From Pseudomonadales bacterium (lineage in GTDB: Bacteria > Pseudomonadota > Gammaproteobacteria > Pseudomonadales > Pseudohongiellaceae): a stretch of 36,041 nt of DNA. The translations under genes and the position numbers were made by a program. Shown here one piece after another: positions 1-7,806 of this stretch. The number at the start of each line of letters is the position of its first letter. Position 1 is the stretch's first letter. The stretch covers positions 1 through 36,041 of the forward strand of contig JALRBQ010000083.1 in assembly GCA_023257655.1 (NCBI GenBank), in the 5' to 3' direction. The notes below the pieces were generated by a model that saw only the letters and a list, made by a program, of their open reading frames with translations, made no database searches and had not been told where the DNA came from.

Positions 1-235
1 CCATCGGCTTGCCACATCGCGGGCACTGAATGTCGCGGACGGTGTTGTAGGTTTTGCCAACCTGAGGATCGCCACTATCGGCGAAGTCAGCCATCCAGTC
101 ACCCTTTAACTGCTCGGCCTCACCGTTATCGAACCACAGCCCCTTGCAATTATTGCACTTATCAATAACGACCTGACCATGCAGAGTCTCGATCTTCATT
201 TCCTGCATTTCGGAATTGCACTTCGGACAGTCCAT
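1..235 (-). CDS. Zinc-ribbon (TFIIB-type) protein, 3' end outside window
   Basis: The reading frame opens with MDCPKCNSEM and runs off the left edge of the window, so only about 78 residues are visible. Two CxxC pairs (CPKC near residue 3 and CNNC near residue 29) followed by GLWFDNGE form a compact zinc ribbon, and another CPRCG begins near the edge. This pattern matches the zf-TFIIB family of small bacterial proteins, whose function is largely unknown; zinc binding is inferred from the cysteines. The start is supported by a GAGGAG ribosome site 6 to 8 bases upstream. The gene is divergent from the exported MORN-like gene that follows. The C-terminal part and total length are unknown. Confidence 0.8.
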   Translation of the reverse strand, partial: MDCPKCNSEMQEMKIETLHGQVVIDKCNNCKGLWFDNGEAEQLKGDWMADFADSGDPQVGKTYNTVRDIQCPRCGKPM

Positions 236-285
236 CTTGTTCTCCTCAAATACGGCTTTTTATTAGGCGGGACTATAAGCTTTTG

Positions 286-341
286 CAGTCATTTGTCAGC
301 TATGAGCCAGCTGGTGTCAATCGACACTCAAGAAATGACTG
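286..341. repeat. Nested inverted repeats in a gene-free stretch
   Basis: The 330 bases between the zinc-ribbon gene and the next gene hold no convincing gene. They contain a perfect 9-base inverted repeat, CAGTCATTT (286-294) and AAATGACTG (333-341), enclosing a perfect GTGTC-AATC-GACAC hairpin (314-327). It lies in the divergent promoter region and could be an operator or simply RNA structure. Nothing else stands out in this stretch. Confidence 0.4.
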
Positions 342-566
342 TCACACAAGGGACGAACGCGAGTTAAGTAGATAACGGGCTCGCTGCACCCGAATCCGCA
401 ACCGAGTTATTTTATCGGATAAACCTGCCCAAGACCAAGCCCAAATTCCGGCTTGTCACGGATTTACCCACTGCAATTGCCATTAAGTCGCGGTTCACAT
501 TGCGTTGCCTACACTCTCTTCACAGTCCTGGATTACCGCCAGAGAGTCTATGGCCATGGAGGAGAA

Positions 567-1376
567 ATGCACCCTATCCGAATACTTGCCCTGCTGGGCC
601 TGCTCGCTACTGCCACGACAGCACAGGCGTTGACCGGTTCCGGCAATGTCAGCAGTGCCTGCGCAACGCTCGAATTTATGGCAAAGATGGTGGCCCTTAA
701 CAGCATGCTGCCTGCCGATTATGACGACGTCGGGGAGTTGAATGCGACCTTGGCCGCTCTGGCTGAGCTGAATCAGCTCGTTTGCCAGCCTGTCATTCTT
801 ACCGAGACTACCCGCGGCGGCAGTCTGTATGCCAATGGCCGACGAGTCTCGACAGATCTGTACCATGGCGCATGGTATTTCCCGAATGGCCAGCTATTCC
901 TGGCCGGGCCAGGCGAAGACACGACCATCTATTACCCCAATGGTCGCGTTATGGCCCATCACTGGATGCATGGAGATCAGGCGCTCTTCTGGCCCAATGG
1001 CAATCTTGCCACCAATGACTTCAGGGCATTTGATGAGACCTGGTACTACCCCGATGGCAAAATCATCACTTATGAAGCTGGTTATGCCGGAGGTCGATGG
1101 TTCTATCCGTTCGCACGACTCGATGGGGGCGTGGGACAGGAAGTCATTTCCAGCGAATGGGGTATCGAGGACGAGAGTTTTACCTTCCTGAATTTTCGCG
1201 ATGACGGCAGCCTGTACACGTCGCGGGAGCGCATCCGGCGCAAGCTTATCTTTGATGACGTGGAATTGCTCGACGTACCAGGCGTCTTGCTGCTGGTGAC
1301 CCGCCTCTACCAGGTGAGCGACATAGTCAAACAATTCACGCCGGCCGACATCAATATTACCGGCGCACCGTTTTAG
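567..1376 (+). CDS. Exported MORN-variant repeat protein, unknown function
   Basis: The chosen start (MHPIRILALLGLLATATTAQA) gives a clear signal peptide and follows a GGAGGAGAA ribosome site; the frame is open 38 codons further upstream but without such a site. The mature protein (about 250 residues) contains a run of short repeats of the type W/Y-Y/F-P-N/D-G (WYFPNGQ, IYYPNGR, LFWPNGN, WYYPDGK, WFYP) between about residues 95 and 190. These resemble the toxin-antitoxin-system 'MORN variant' repeats that form extended beta hairpins. The C-terminal 80 residues show no recognised domain. It is probably periplasmic or surface-exposed. It ends 22 bases before the converging stop of the sigma-factor operon. 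Function not recognised. Confidence 0.7.
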   Translation: MHPIRILALLGLLATATTAQALTGSGNVSSACATLEFMAKMVALNSMLPADYDDVGELNATLAALAELNQLVCQPVILTETTRGGSLYANGRRVSTDLYHGAWYFPNGQLFLAGPGEDTTIYYPNGRVMAHHWMHGDQALFWPNGNLATNDFRAFDETWYYPDGKIITYEAGYAGGRWFYPFARLDGGVGQEVISSEWGIEDESFTFLNFRDDGSLYTSRERIRRKLIFDDVELLDVPGVLLLVTRLYQVSDIVKQFTPADINITGAPF

Positions 1377-1397
1377 GTCAGAACAGCGGCGTTGTGC

Positions 1398-2435
1398 TCA
1401 GTAACTGTAGTGGGCGGCGCGTTGTTCCAACATGGCAGCATCAATTTCGCCGCTCTGGCACTCCACTAGATCAGCCTTGCGAAACACGTGCACCTTGTCT
1501 GCGCGTCGCGAGCTGCCAGTGTCATCCCCAAGGCCGGAGAGAATCACAGAAACATTTTCGGTGATTGGCAATTCACGGAGCATGGAGCCGTAATCGCACA
1601 TCGCTTCAAACAGCTTGACTTCGAGCTCACTTACTTGCTGGCGCCAGCTGGTGGCATATTCCGCTTCAGCCACCTGGCTGCGTGCTCGCAATTCCTCGGC
1701 CTTGGCCAGTGCGCGATCGCGTAAGGGTTCGAGATTGTCCAGCACAGAATCCAGCGCGGTCTTCAGAGAGTCCTGCTCAGCGTCGGCGGGCATAGTATCG
1801 CTATCCAGTTGGGTTTCGAGTTCACGTAATCGTGCAAACTGCTGCTGGATTTCTCCTCGCAGGGCATCGATATCGCTGCGCAAGGCCTCATAGGATTTGT
1901 CGTCGACGTTATCGAGCAGCCGCAGGGAACGAGCGTATTCCGAGGCTTGCTGAATCGCTGTGTTGATGGTGAGCGAGTAATCAACATTCGCAATCCGGTC
2001 CATCATCTCGCGATAAAAATCATTAGCCTGACTCTCCGCCGTAGCGAGGGAGAGTACGCGGGGAGCCGCCGGATCGATGCTCCGAGACTGGGTCAGTGCG
2101 GCGAATGGGTTACCCCTTGCCTGCAAGTTTTGCAGCGTGGAACTCAGAGAGGCAAGGTTGACATAATTGCGCCGACTGGAGAGCGGAGTGCGCACCTCCA
2201 ACACAACGCCCTGCCCCCATAAATACGTGCTATCGATGTTGCCCAGGCTAATCCCGAACAAGCCAGTCTCCTGCTCCAGATCGAGTGCACCCGCCAGCAC
2301 ACCAGAGAACAGGTCGATATTCTTCTGCAAATCGGCGACGGTGGGCTCGCGATCGCCTGGTTGTGCAGCGACAATCGTGGTAGTCATCGCGAATGCAACG
2401 GCCACTACCGCCCTGCTTTCCGACATCACTCTCAT
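1398..2435 (-). CDS. Exported coiled-coil protein, third gene of ECF sigma operon
   Basis: A 345-residue protein with an N-terminal signal peptide (hydrophobic stretch about residues 9-24, cleavage after AAQ likely). The middle, roughly residues 165-275, is rich in Glu, Gln, Leu and Arg in heptad-like spacing and should form a long coiled coil. No catalytic motif is visible. Its start codon overlaps the anti-sigma stop in an ATGA arrangement, so the two are probably translationally coupled. The third place in a sigma/anti-sigma operon suggests a periplasmic sensor partner or an effector of that envelope response; this is inference from position only. An alternative start lies three codons downstream. 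Confidence 0.75.
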   Translation of the reverse strand: MRVMSESRAVVAVAFAMTTTIVAAQPGDREPTVADLQKNIDLFSGVLAGALDLEQETGLFGISLGNIDSTYLWGQGVVLEVRTPLSSRRNYVNLASLSSTLQNLQARGNPFAALTQSRSIDPAAPRVLSLATAESQANDFYREMMDRIANVDYSLTINTAIQQASEYARSLRLLDNVDDKSYEALRSDIDALRGEIQQQFARLRELETQLDSDTMPADAEQDSLKTALDSVLDNLEPLRDRALAKAEELRARSQVAEAEYATSWRQQVSELEVKLFEAMCDYGSMLRELPITENVSVILSGLGDDTGSSRRADKVHVFRKADLVECQSGEIDAAMLEQRAAHYSY

Positions 2436-3112
2436 CGGCTGCTGCCCTCGTAGCTGACAAAATTCGCCAACTGCTGTAATGATCGAATGGTTTCGTAGTC
2501 GCTGTTTACGAGCTGCTCATAACCGACCCGCATATCCTGCAGATCCAGCAGACGCTGCTGTTCGAAATAGGAATACATCTGCTCGAAGTTTTCAGAAGTA
2601 GTTTGCTGGGTTTGCTCCATAACTGCCTGCAACAGGCGTACGTTGTTGCTGTCCAGACGATCCTCAACACGAGCGATCAGTGCTTGCATCTCGGATTGCT
2701 GCTGCGATTGCAGGGCAGCCAATTCCGCCTGCAGATTGAGGCTGTTTTTTGCCGCCGCGCCGAAGGCGATCGAGAAGCCCTGGTCGCCGGATACGACCGA
2801 CACATTCAGCAACAGGATGGCCAGCATGGCAAACGATGCCGCGGTCGGAACCCATTGCAAACCGGAGAAGAAACGGGCAATCACCGATTGGGGTTTGCCT
2901 TCCGCCGGGAACAGATTCATGCGGCGATCCCAGTGCGGCACGCGTTGTTCCTGCCATTGCCGCAGACTTGACTGTGTCTGCATTAATGCTCCTAACTCCT
3001 CACTGCAGTGTGCACAGGTAGCCAGATGTTTCTCGATCTCCTCACGCGCGAACGGCGCCAGATCATCGGCAAAATATTCCTGCAACAAATGGTCAGTCTT
3101 AGGACAGGACAT
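2432..3112 (-). CDS. Zinc-binding anti-sigma factor, membrane-anchored
   Basis: The start at MSCPKTDHLL is chosen because it follows GGAGGAACACC at good spacing; the frame stays open five codons upstream. The N-terminus has the ZAS motif H-x3-C-x2-C (H29, C33, C36), the signature of anti-sigma factors that hold an ECF sigma factor. A single transmembrane segment lies at about residues 88-107 and is followed by a periplasmic part rich in Gln and Glu with coiled-coil character. The gene overlaps the sigma gene by 14 bases and the next gene by 4, so the three are one operon. By family, it would sequester the sigma factor at the inner membrane until an envelope signal releases it. Confidence 0.85.
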   Translation of the reverse strand: MSCPKTDHLLQEYFADDLAPFAREEIEKHLATCAHCSEELGALMQTQSSLRQWQEQRVPHWDRRMNLFPAEGKPQSVIARFFSGLQWVPTAASFAMLAILLLNVSVVSGDQGFSIAFGAAAKNSLNLQAELAALQSQQQSEMQALIARVEDRLDSNNVRLLQAVMEQTQQTTSENFEQMYSYFEQQRLLDLQDMRVGYEQLVNSDYETIRSLQQLANFVSYEGSSR

Positions 3113-3680
3113 GGTGTTCCTCCGCAATGTCTTTAAGCTTCTTTAATGCTGTGTAAAAACGGGTTTTGGCAGTGTTCTCCGAAATTTCCTGCATCACCGC
3201 AATCTCATCAAACGTCAGTGACTGAAATACTTTCAATTCGACGACGAGTCTTTGATCCATCGGCAGACGGGTCAACATGCCGAGAATTTGTCGATTGAGC
3301 TGCACTTCACCCAACCGGTTTTCGGGTTCGTCCCGGGGCACGCCCGGAATCGTCTCAAACACATCGCCTTCTTCGAGCGTTGCCGATTTGGATTTGCTCA
3401 TCAGCAGACGCTTGCGGCGATTCATGTCCACCGCTTTGTTATGTGCGATTCGAAACAACCAACTACTGAACTTCGCATCACCTCGAAATCGGTGCAAATT
3501 GCGATAGACGCCGATGAATACTTCCTGCATGAGATCCATGGCGTCCGTGGGATTCCCGGTAAGTCGCAGGCCGAGGTTATAGACTCTGCCTTCGAAACGC
3601 TTGACGAGTTTTTCCCACGCGAACGCCGAGCCATTAAGCGCTGCCGCTATTAATGCGTCGTCGTCTTCAATAGGACTCAT
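3099..3680 (-). CDS. ECF-family RNA polymerase sigma factor
   Basis: The 193-residue protein has both sigma regions of the ECF class. Region 2 includes AMDLMQEVFIGVYRNLHRFRG and FSSWLFRIAHNKAVD, which bind core polymerase and the -10 element. Region 4 includes LPMDQRLVVELKVF-QSLTFDEIA and ENTAKTRFYTALKKLK, the helix-turn-helix for the -35 element. The start at MSPIEDDD fits the usual ECF length, with an AGGA about 10 bases upstream; the frame is open 40 codons further but that extension looks non-coding. It heads an operon with its presumed anti-sigma factor and an exported protein. ECF genes usually drive their own operon. Confidence 0.88.
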   Translation of the reverse strand: MSPIEDDDALIAAALNGSAFAWEKLVKRFEGRVYNLGLRLTGNPTDAMDLMQEVFIGVYRNLHRFRGDAKFSSWLFRIAHNKAVDMNRRKRLLMSKSKSATLEEGDVFETIPGVPRDEPENRLGEVQLNRQILGMLTRLPMDQRLVVELKVFQSLTFDEIAVMQEISENTAKTRFYTALKKLKDIAEEHHVLS

Positions 3681-3831
3681 GTCATCTTGATCCTGTGATG
3701 CCTGTTTCGGGCGAGCCTGCCAGTCTGTGTCGGTCAGACGCCGGTAAGGTGGAAATCGCAGGATACTGGGTTTGCAGAATAAGTCGCAAGGTGACGGCAA
3801 ATAGTTTGCAGCCGGCGAGTTACCGATCGCG

Positions 3832-3896
3832 GGACTATGGCAAGGGACTGTGGCAAGGGACTGTGGCGATGGACTATGGCGAAGGACTAAGGCGTG
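3832..3896. repeat. 13-bp tandem repeat, 5 copies, at rhodanese stop
   Basis: Five consecutive 13-base units follow the pattern GGACTRTGGCRAN: 3832-3844, 3845-3857, 3858-3870, 3871-3883 and a more diverged 3884-3896. The array runs from the gap upstream of the sigma gene into the last codons of the rhodanese gene, whose stop is at 3887-3889. On the coding strand of the rhodanese the unit reads TTCGCCATAGTCC. Confidence 0.85.
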
Positions 3897-4402
3897 TAGC
3901 TGCGCAGCTCCGGGGCTACCAGCGATCCCCAGGCACGATTGAAGGGATGGACCTGGGAGGTCGTGCCCTCGGCGTTGACCATGGGGTAGCCGGCGTTGGC
4001 CCAGCCAAACAGGGAATGTTGCAGATTACGGACATTGCGGTAGCCCAGTTGACGGAGCTCCTGTGCCACGCCTGCTGAGCGGTAGCCCACCGAACAATAC
4101 ACCACAATGGGGGCTGATTTGTCGGTAACGAGACTGCTGATTGCGGCGGCACTCGACAGATTCTGCGCACTGGACAGATGGCTGACCGCATATTCCTCCG
4201 GGTCTCTCACATCGATGAGGTATACGTCGGTAGCACTCGCGCCAGCTCCAGGGCCACTCAAGGTGTCGAGTAATTGCGCGGCACTGACGAAAGGGACCTC
4301 CGGGTATTCGGTGGCGATCTTCTCATCCACCTTGTCCCAGGTGACCCCGAACAGGCCGAACAGGAACGAGGTGAAGGAGGCGCTGATAATGAGCTTAAAC
4401 AT
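3887..4402 (-). CDS. Rhodanese-domain protein with hydrophobic N-terminus
   Basis: A 171-residue protein with one rhodanese domain (about residues 36-145). The active-site loop is CSVGYRS with the catalytic Cys at residue 103, and YLIDVRDPEEYAVSHL is the typical first half of the domain. An intact catalytic Cys implies it can carry a persulfide, so sulfurtransferase activity is likely, though the acceptor is unknown. The first 20 residues are hydrophobic and could be a signal peptide or membrane anchor. The last codons lie inside a 13-base tandem repeat. The upstream neighbour on the same strand is leuA, separated by a large hairpin, so co-transcription is doubtful. Confidence 0.85.
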   Translation of the reverse strand: MFKLIISASFTSFLFGLFGVTWDKVDEKIATEYPEVPFVSAAQLLDTLSGPGAGASATDVYLIDVRDPEEYAVSHLSSAQNLSSAAAISSLVTDKSAPIVVYCSVGYRSAGVAQELRQLGYRNVRNLQHSLFGWANAGYPMVNAEGTTSQVHPFNRAWGSLVAPELRSYTP

Positions 4403-4459
4403 GTCAGAACAGACCGCCAGGCGAAGATTTCGTTACAGGTGATGCGGAGGGTGCAGTCA

Positions 4460-4532
4460 GCGAGCTGGCAGACTTCAGTCCAATCGGTTGGACCCCACCT
4501 TGTGAGTGAGATACTGAGGTCTGCCAGCTCGC
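4460..4532. repeat. Long inverted repeat with nested hairpin, downstream of leuA
   Basis: Left arm GCGAGCTGGCAGACTTCAG (4460-4478) pairs with right arm CTGAGGTCTGCCAGCTCGC (4514-4532) with one mismatch in 19. The loop starts with a second hairpin, TCCAATCGGTTGGA (4479-4492). It lies in the gap between leuA (ending at 4559) and the rhodanese start. There is no T tract, so it is not a classic intrinsic terminator; a REP-like element or small MITE is possible. Confidence 0.75.
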
Positions 4533-4558
4533 CGCTGGACCAATTCTTGCGCCTTGGC

Positions 4559-6223
4559 TCAGGCGGCTGCTCGCTGCTCGCTCAGCATCTGGCCAGCGGC
4601 TCCCATAAGGGCATTGAGTGATGAAGCAATAATGTCCTTGCTGATGGCAACGCCGCTGTAACGGCGACCGTCACATTTGAGCTGGATATACGTCACAGCC
4701 TCTGCATCGGCACCCTGACCCAGGGCGTGCTCGCCGTATTCCAGAATTTCGAAATCGATGTTGATGGCTTTGCGGAGCGCTTCCACAAAAGCATCCAGCA
4801 CACCGTCTCCCTCGCCACTGATTGCCAGTTCCTCACCGAAGTAGTCGATCTTGGCACTGAAAGTCTCACGACCCGCCTGCTTCTCGATGGAGAAATTCTC
4901 CAGGCTGAGCGACTTCGTATTCGTCAGGTAGTGGGAATTGAACAGACTCCAGATTTCGTCGGAATGAATCTCCTGCCCACTCGCCTCGGTGACACTCTGT
5001 ACGACGCGACTGAATTCGATTTGCAACCAACGCGGCAACTCGAAGCCAAACTTGTTAGCGAGAACATAGGCAACACCGCCCTTGCCCGATTGACTGTTGA
5101 CGCGGATTACGTCCTGATAGGTACGCCCCAGGTCTCTGGGATCGATCGGCAAATAGGCAATCTCCCACGGTGAACCCTCTTCATAGAGATCCAGGCACTT
5201 CTTGATGGCATCCTGATGCGAACCGGAGAAGGCTGTAAAAACGAGATCTCCCGAGTACGGTTGACGGGGATGCACATCAATCTGGGTGCATTCGCGTACA
5301 ACCGAGACGATCTTGTCCATATCGCGCAAATCGAGTTCAGGATCGATGCCCTGGCTGTACATATTCATCGCCATGACAACGATGTCCATATTGCCAGTGC
5401 GCTCGCCATTGCCGAGCAAGGTTCCTTCGACGCGCTGTGCGCCGGCCATGACTGCGAGCTCGGCAGCGGCAACAGCACATCCACGATCGTTATGGGTATG
5501 CAGGCTCACGATTACCGAGTCACGATGCTTGATATGACGGCAGAACCATTCAATCTGATCAGCGTAGATATTCGGCGTCGCCATCTCTACCGTAGAAGGC
5601 AAGTTATAGATGACGGGCTTCTCGGGGGTCGGGTTCCAGACGGCCGACACGGCATCGCAAACCTCGACAGCGAAATCGACTTCGGTGCCGGTAAAACTCT
5701 CGGGAGAATACTGGAAAGTCCACTCGGTCTCGGGTGCGAGTTCTGCGCAGCGTTTGACTTCCTGCGCCCCGGCGACGGCAATCTTGATGATGCCGGCCTT
5801 GTCCGTCTTGAACACCTTTTGGCGCTGCACGATCGAAGTTGAGTTGTAGACGTGCAGGATCGCCTTGCGGGCACCCTTCAGCGACTCGAACGTACGCTGG
5901 ATCAACTCTGGACGGGCCTGGGTGAGCACCTGGATAGTGACGTCATCGGGAACCCGGTTTTCCTCAATCAGGCTACGCACGAAATCGAAGTCAGGCTGCG
6001 ACGCGGCCGGAAACCCGACTTCGATCTCCTTGAAGCCAACTTCGACCAGCAGGGAAAACAATTTCTTCTTTTGGGCGACCGACATGGGTTCAATCAGCGC
6101 CTGATTGCCGTCCCGCAGGTCGACGCTACACCAGGTGGGTGCGGCGGTAATGACCTGATCGGGCCAGGTACGGTCCTTGATGTCGATTGCCGGAAAGGGC
6201 TTGTATTTGCGATGGTCAAACAT
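4559..6223 (-). CDS. leuA: 2-isopropylmalate synthase
   Basis: This 554-residue protein catalyses the first committed step of leucine synthesis, joining acetyl-CoA and 2-oxoisovalerate. It has the long LeuA form: an N-terminal extension with FDHRKYKPF, the HMGL-like TIM barrel with DLRDGNQAL near residue 35 and the metal-binding SLHTHNDRG motif, then the C-terminal LeuA regulatory domain that binds leucine for feedback inhibition. The length fits the roughly 550-residue class. It is divergent from an Lrp/AsnC regulator across a 268-base gap whose distal half is very AT-rich, a natural place for Lrp-type control. No other leu genes are adjacent; leuB is about 20 kb away. I saw no leucine-rich leader upstream. 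Confidence 0.95.
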   Translation of the reverse strand: MFDHRKYKPFPAIDIKDRTWPDQVITAAPTWCSVDLRDGNQALIEPMSVAQKKKLFSLLVEVGFKEIEVGFPAASQPDFDFVRSLIEENRVPDDVTIQVLTQARPELIQRTFESLKGARKAILHVYNSTSIVQRQKVFKTDKAGIIKIAVAGAQEVKRCAELAPETEWTFQYSPESFTGTEVDFAVEVCDAVSAVWNPTPEKPVIYNLPSTVEMATPNIYADQIEWFCRHIKHRDSVIVSLHTHNDRGCAVAAAELAVMAGAQRVEGTLLGNGERTGNMDIVVMAMNMYSQGIDPELDLRDMDKIVSVVRECTQIDVHPRQPYSGDLVFTAFSGSHQDAIKKCLDLYEEGSPWEIAYLPIDPRDLGRTYQDVIRVNSQSGKGGVAYVLANKFGFELPRWLQIEFSRVVQSVTEASGQEIHSDEIWSLFNSHYLTNTKSLSLENFSIEKQAGRETFSAKIDYFGEELAISGEGDGVLDAFVEALRKAINIDFEILEYGEHALGQGADAEAVTYIQLKCDGRRYSGVAISKDIIASSLNALMGAAGQMLSEQRAAA

Positions 6224-6414
6224 GGGCTCACCTGCCAGGGGTACGGGTTGTTGTTGTGCCGTGGGCGATCCGGGTAATCACGCCTGTCTGCTGGCCGGCG
6301 AGGATCACCCGCGGGCCGTATTCGCGAGTGCCTAGAATAGTGGAATTGAAGGGGTGAATCTACACATAAAAACCAGTGATACCCCGTAATTATGGATTAT
6401 TTAACTATTTATTA

Positions 6415-6442
6415 TTGTATTTTTGGCGATAAACACTAATAT
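6415..6442 (+). promoter_or_regulatory. Candidate sigma-70 promoter for the Lrp-family gene
   Basis: TTGTAT (6415-6420) and TAATAT (6437-6442) are separated by 16 bases and lie about 50 bases upstream of the start codon. The surrounding 6360-6445 stretch is strongly AT-rich, unlike the flanking genes, and could hold Lrp-type binding sites serving both this gene and the divergent leuA. Assigned by eye. Confidence 0.4.
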
Positions 6443-6491
6443 CCGACAAAACCCTTGAATAAGTAACTCATGGCAATCAGCAGGAACCCAC

Positions 6492-6974
6492 ATGATCAAG
6501 CTCGACAAACTGGACATCCGCATACTGCGTGCCCTTCAAAAAAATGGCCGCATCAGCAACCTCGAACTGGCCGAGAGCGTCGGCCTGTCGCCCTCTCCCT
6601 GCGCCCGGCGCGTCAAACATCTGGAGGACAGCGGCATCATCGCCGGACAGGTAACGCTGCTGAATGCCTCGAAACTGGACCTGAAGCTGACGGCGCTGAT
6701 TCAGATCAGCATGGATCGGCATACGCCGGATCGGTTTGAGATTTTCGAGAACAAGGTGAGGAGCTTTCCCGAAGTGGTCGAGTGCCTGTTAATTACTGGC
6801 CAGTCCGCCGATTACCAGCTGAAAGTGATCGTACCGGATATGGAGTACTATCAGGAGTTTCTGTTGAACAAGATCACCCGTATCGAAGGAGTGACGGACG
6901 TACACTCCAGTTTCATGCTACGCGAAGTGCTCAACACGACGGAATTGCCGTTACAGCATATTCTGCAGTCCTGA
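6492..6974 (+). CDS. Lrp/AsnC-family transcriptional regulator
   Basis: A 160-residue protein of normal Lrp length. The N-terminal winged helix-turn-helix is clear (LDKLDIRILRALQKNGRIS, then NLELAESVGLSPSPCARRVK, about residues 4-45). The rest is the AsnC ligand-binding domain (RAM fold), including VVECLLITGQSADYQLKVIV. Such proteins sense amino acids and assemble into octamers or larger oligomers on DNA. The gene faces leuA across an AT-rich gap, which suggests it regulates leucine synthesis, itself, or both. Whether it is the global Lrp or a local paralogue cannot be told from one window, so no symbol is given. Confidence 0.92.
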   Translation: MIKLDKLDIRILRALQKNGRISNLELAESVGLSPSPCARRVKHLEDSGIIAGQVTLLNASKLDLKLTALIQISMDRHTPDRFEIFENKVRSFPEVVECLLITGQSADYQLKVIVPDMEYYQEFLLNKITRIEGVTDVHSSFMLREVLNTTELPLQHILQS

Positions 6975-6990
6975 ACCGCAGTGCCGAGAC

Positions 6991-7806
6991 TCAGAAGAAA
7001 TGCTTGATCTTCTCTTTGTAGGAGCGGCTCATCTTCAACGATGAGCCACAGCTAAGAGTCAGATGAAACTCGCCGTTGATGTGCGACGAGACCTTCTCCA
7101 CCCGCTCCAGATTGACAATAGTAGAGCGATGCACACGCTGAAAGATTGTAGGATCCAGCTTCGCCTCCAACTCCTTCATGGTTGTGCGCATGATGTGGGT
7201 CTCACCATTGGCGTGCACACACATATAGTCGCCTGCGGCATCGACCCAGTCGATGTCTCGCACCGGCACAAAGGTGATGGATGAGCCATCCTTGATGGCA
7301 AGTCGGTCCGCGTGTGTCGCTGGCGCCTCATCATCGAGCAATTCGCCGATTGCCTGTGGCGACTTGCCAGTCAGGCTGACAACCAGATTCATCAGCCGCT
7401 GCTTCTCATTTACAGCGGACTGTTGAGCCTTGTGTTCAATTGCCATCTCGATCGCTTCGCCTAGTCGCGCATCTTCAACCGGCTTCAACAAATAATCGAT
7501 GGCGTGAATCTTGAACGCGTCCAGCGCGAACGCATCATAGGCAGTGATGAAGATGATCATAGGCAGGATGTCGGACTGGATCTCGCGAATCATTTCGAAT
7601 CCGGTCATGCCTGGCATCTGGATATCGAGAAACAGAATATCGGGTTCGAGCTCGATGATGGCGTCGATGGCCTCCTTGGCATTCGCACAACTGCGCAATA
7701 CTTCGACTTGCTCAAATTTCTGCAGTCGCATCTCCATGCCCTGACGCGCCAGATCCTCATCGTCGACGATGAGCGCGCGCAGCCGTTCCTGATTATTCTG
7801 TGTCAT
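6991..7806 (-). CDS. LytTR-family response regulator (AlgR/LytR type)
   Basis: 271 residues with two domains. The receiver domain (about 8-130) has the acidic pair in LIVDDEDLA and the phospho-acceptor Asp at residue 61 in LFLDIQMPGMTG, plus the conserved Lys in DYLLKPVEDA. The LytTR DNA-binding domain (about 165-271) contains VDAAGDYMCVHANGE and FQRVHRSTIVNLERV. By family it is phosphorylated by a LytS/AlgZ-type kinase and binds paired promoter repeats. It overlaps the 3' end of the kinase gene by 14 bases, so the two are a coupled two-component system. Target genes are unknown. Confidence 0.92.
   Translation of the reverse strand: MTQNNQERLRALIVDDEDLARQGMEMRLQKFEQVEVLRSCANAKEAIDAIIELEPDILFLDIQMPGMTGFEMIREIQSDILPMIIFITAYDAFALDAFKIHAIDYLLKPVEDARLGEAIEMAIEHKAQQSAVNEKQRLMNLVVSLTGKSPQAIGELLDDEAPATHADRLAIKDGSSITFVPVRDIDWVDAAGDYMCVHANGETHIMRTTMKELEAKLDPTIFQRVHRSTIVNLERVEKVSSHINGEFHLTLSCGSSLKMSRSYKEKIKHFF

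Noticed and set aside
6224-6360. Leucine-rich leader peptide or attenuator for leuA
   Set aside because: I read the minus strand for clustered Leu codons and for paired hairpins with a T tract and found neither.
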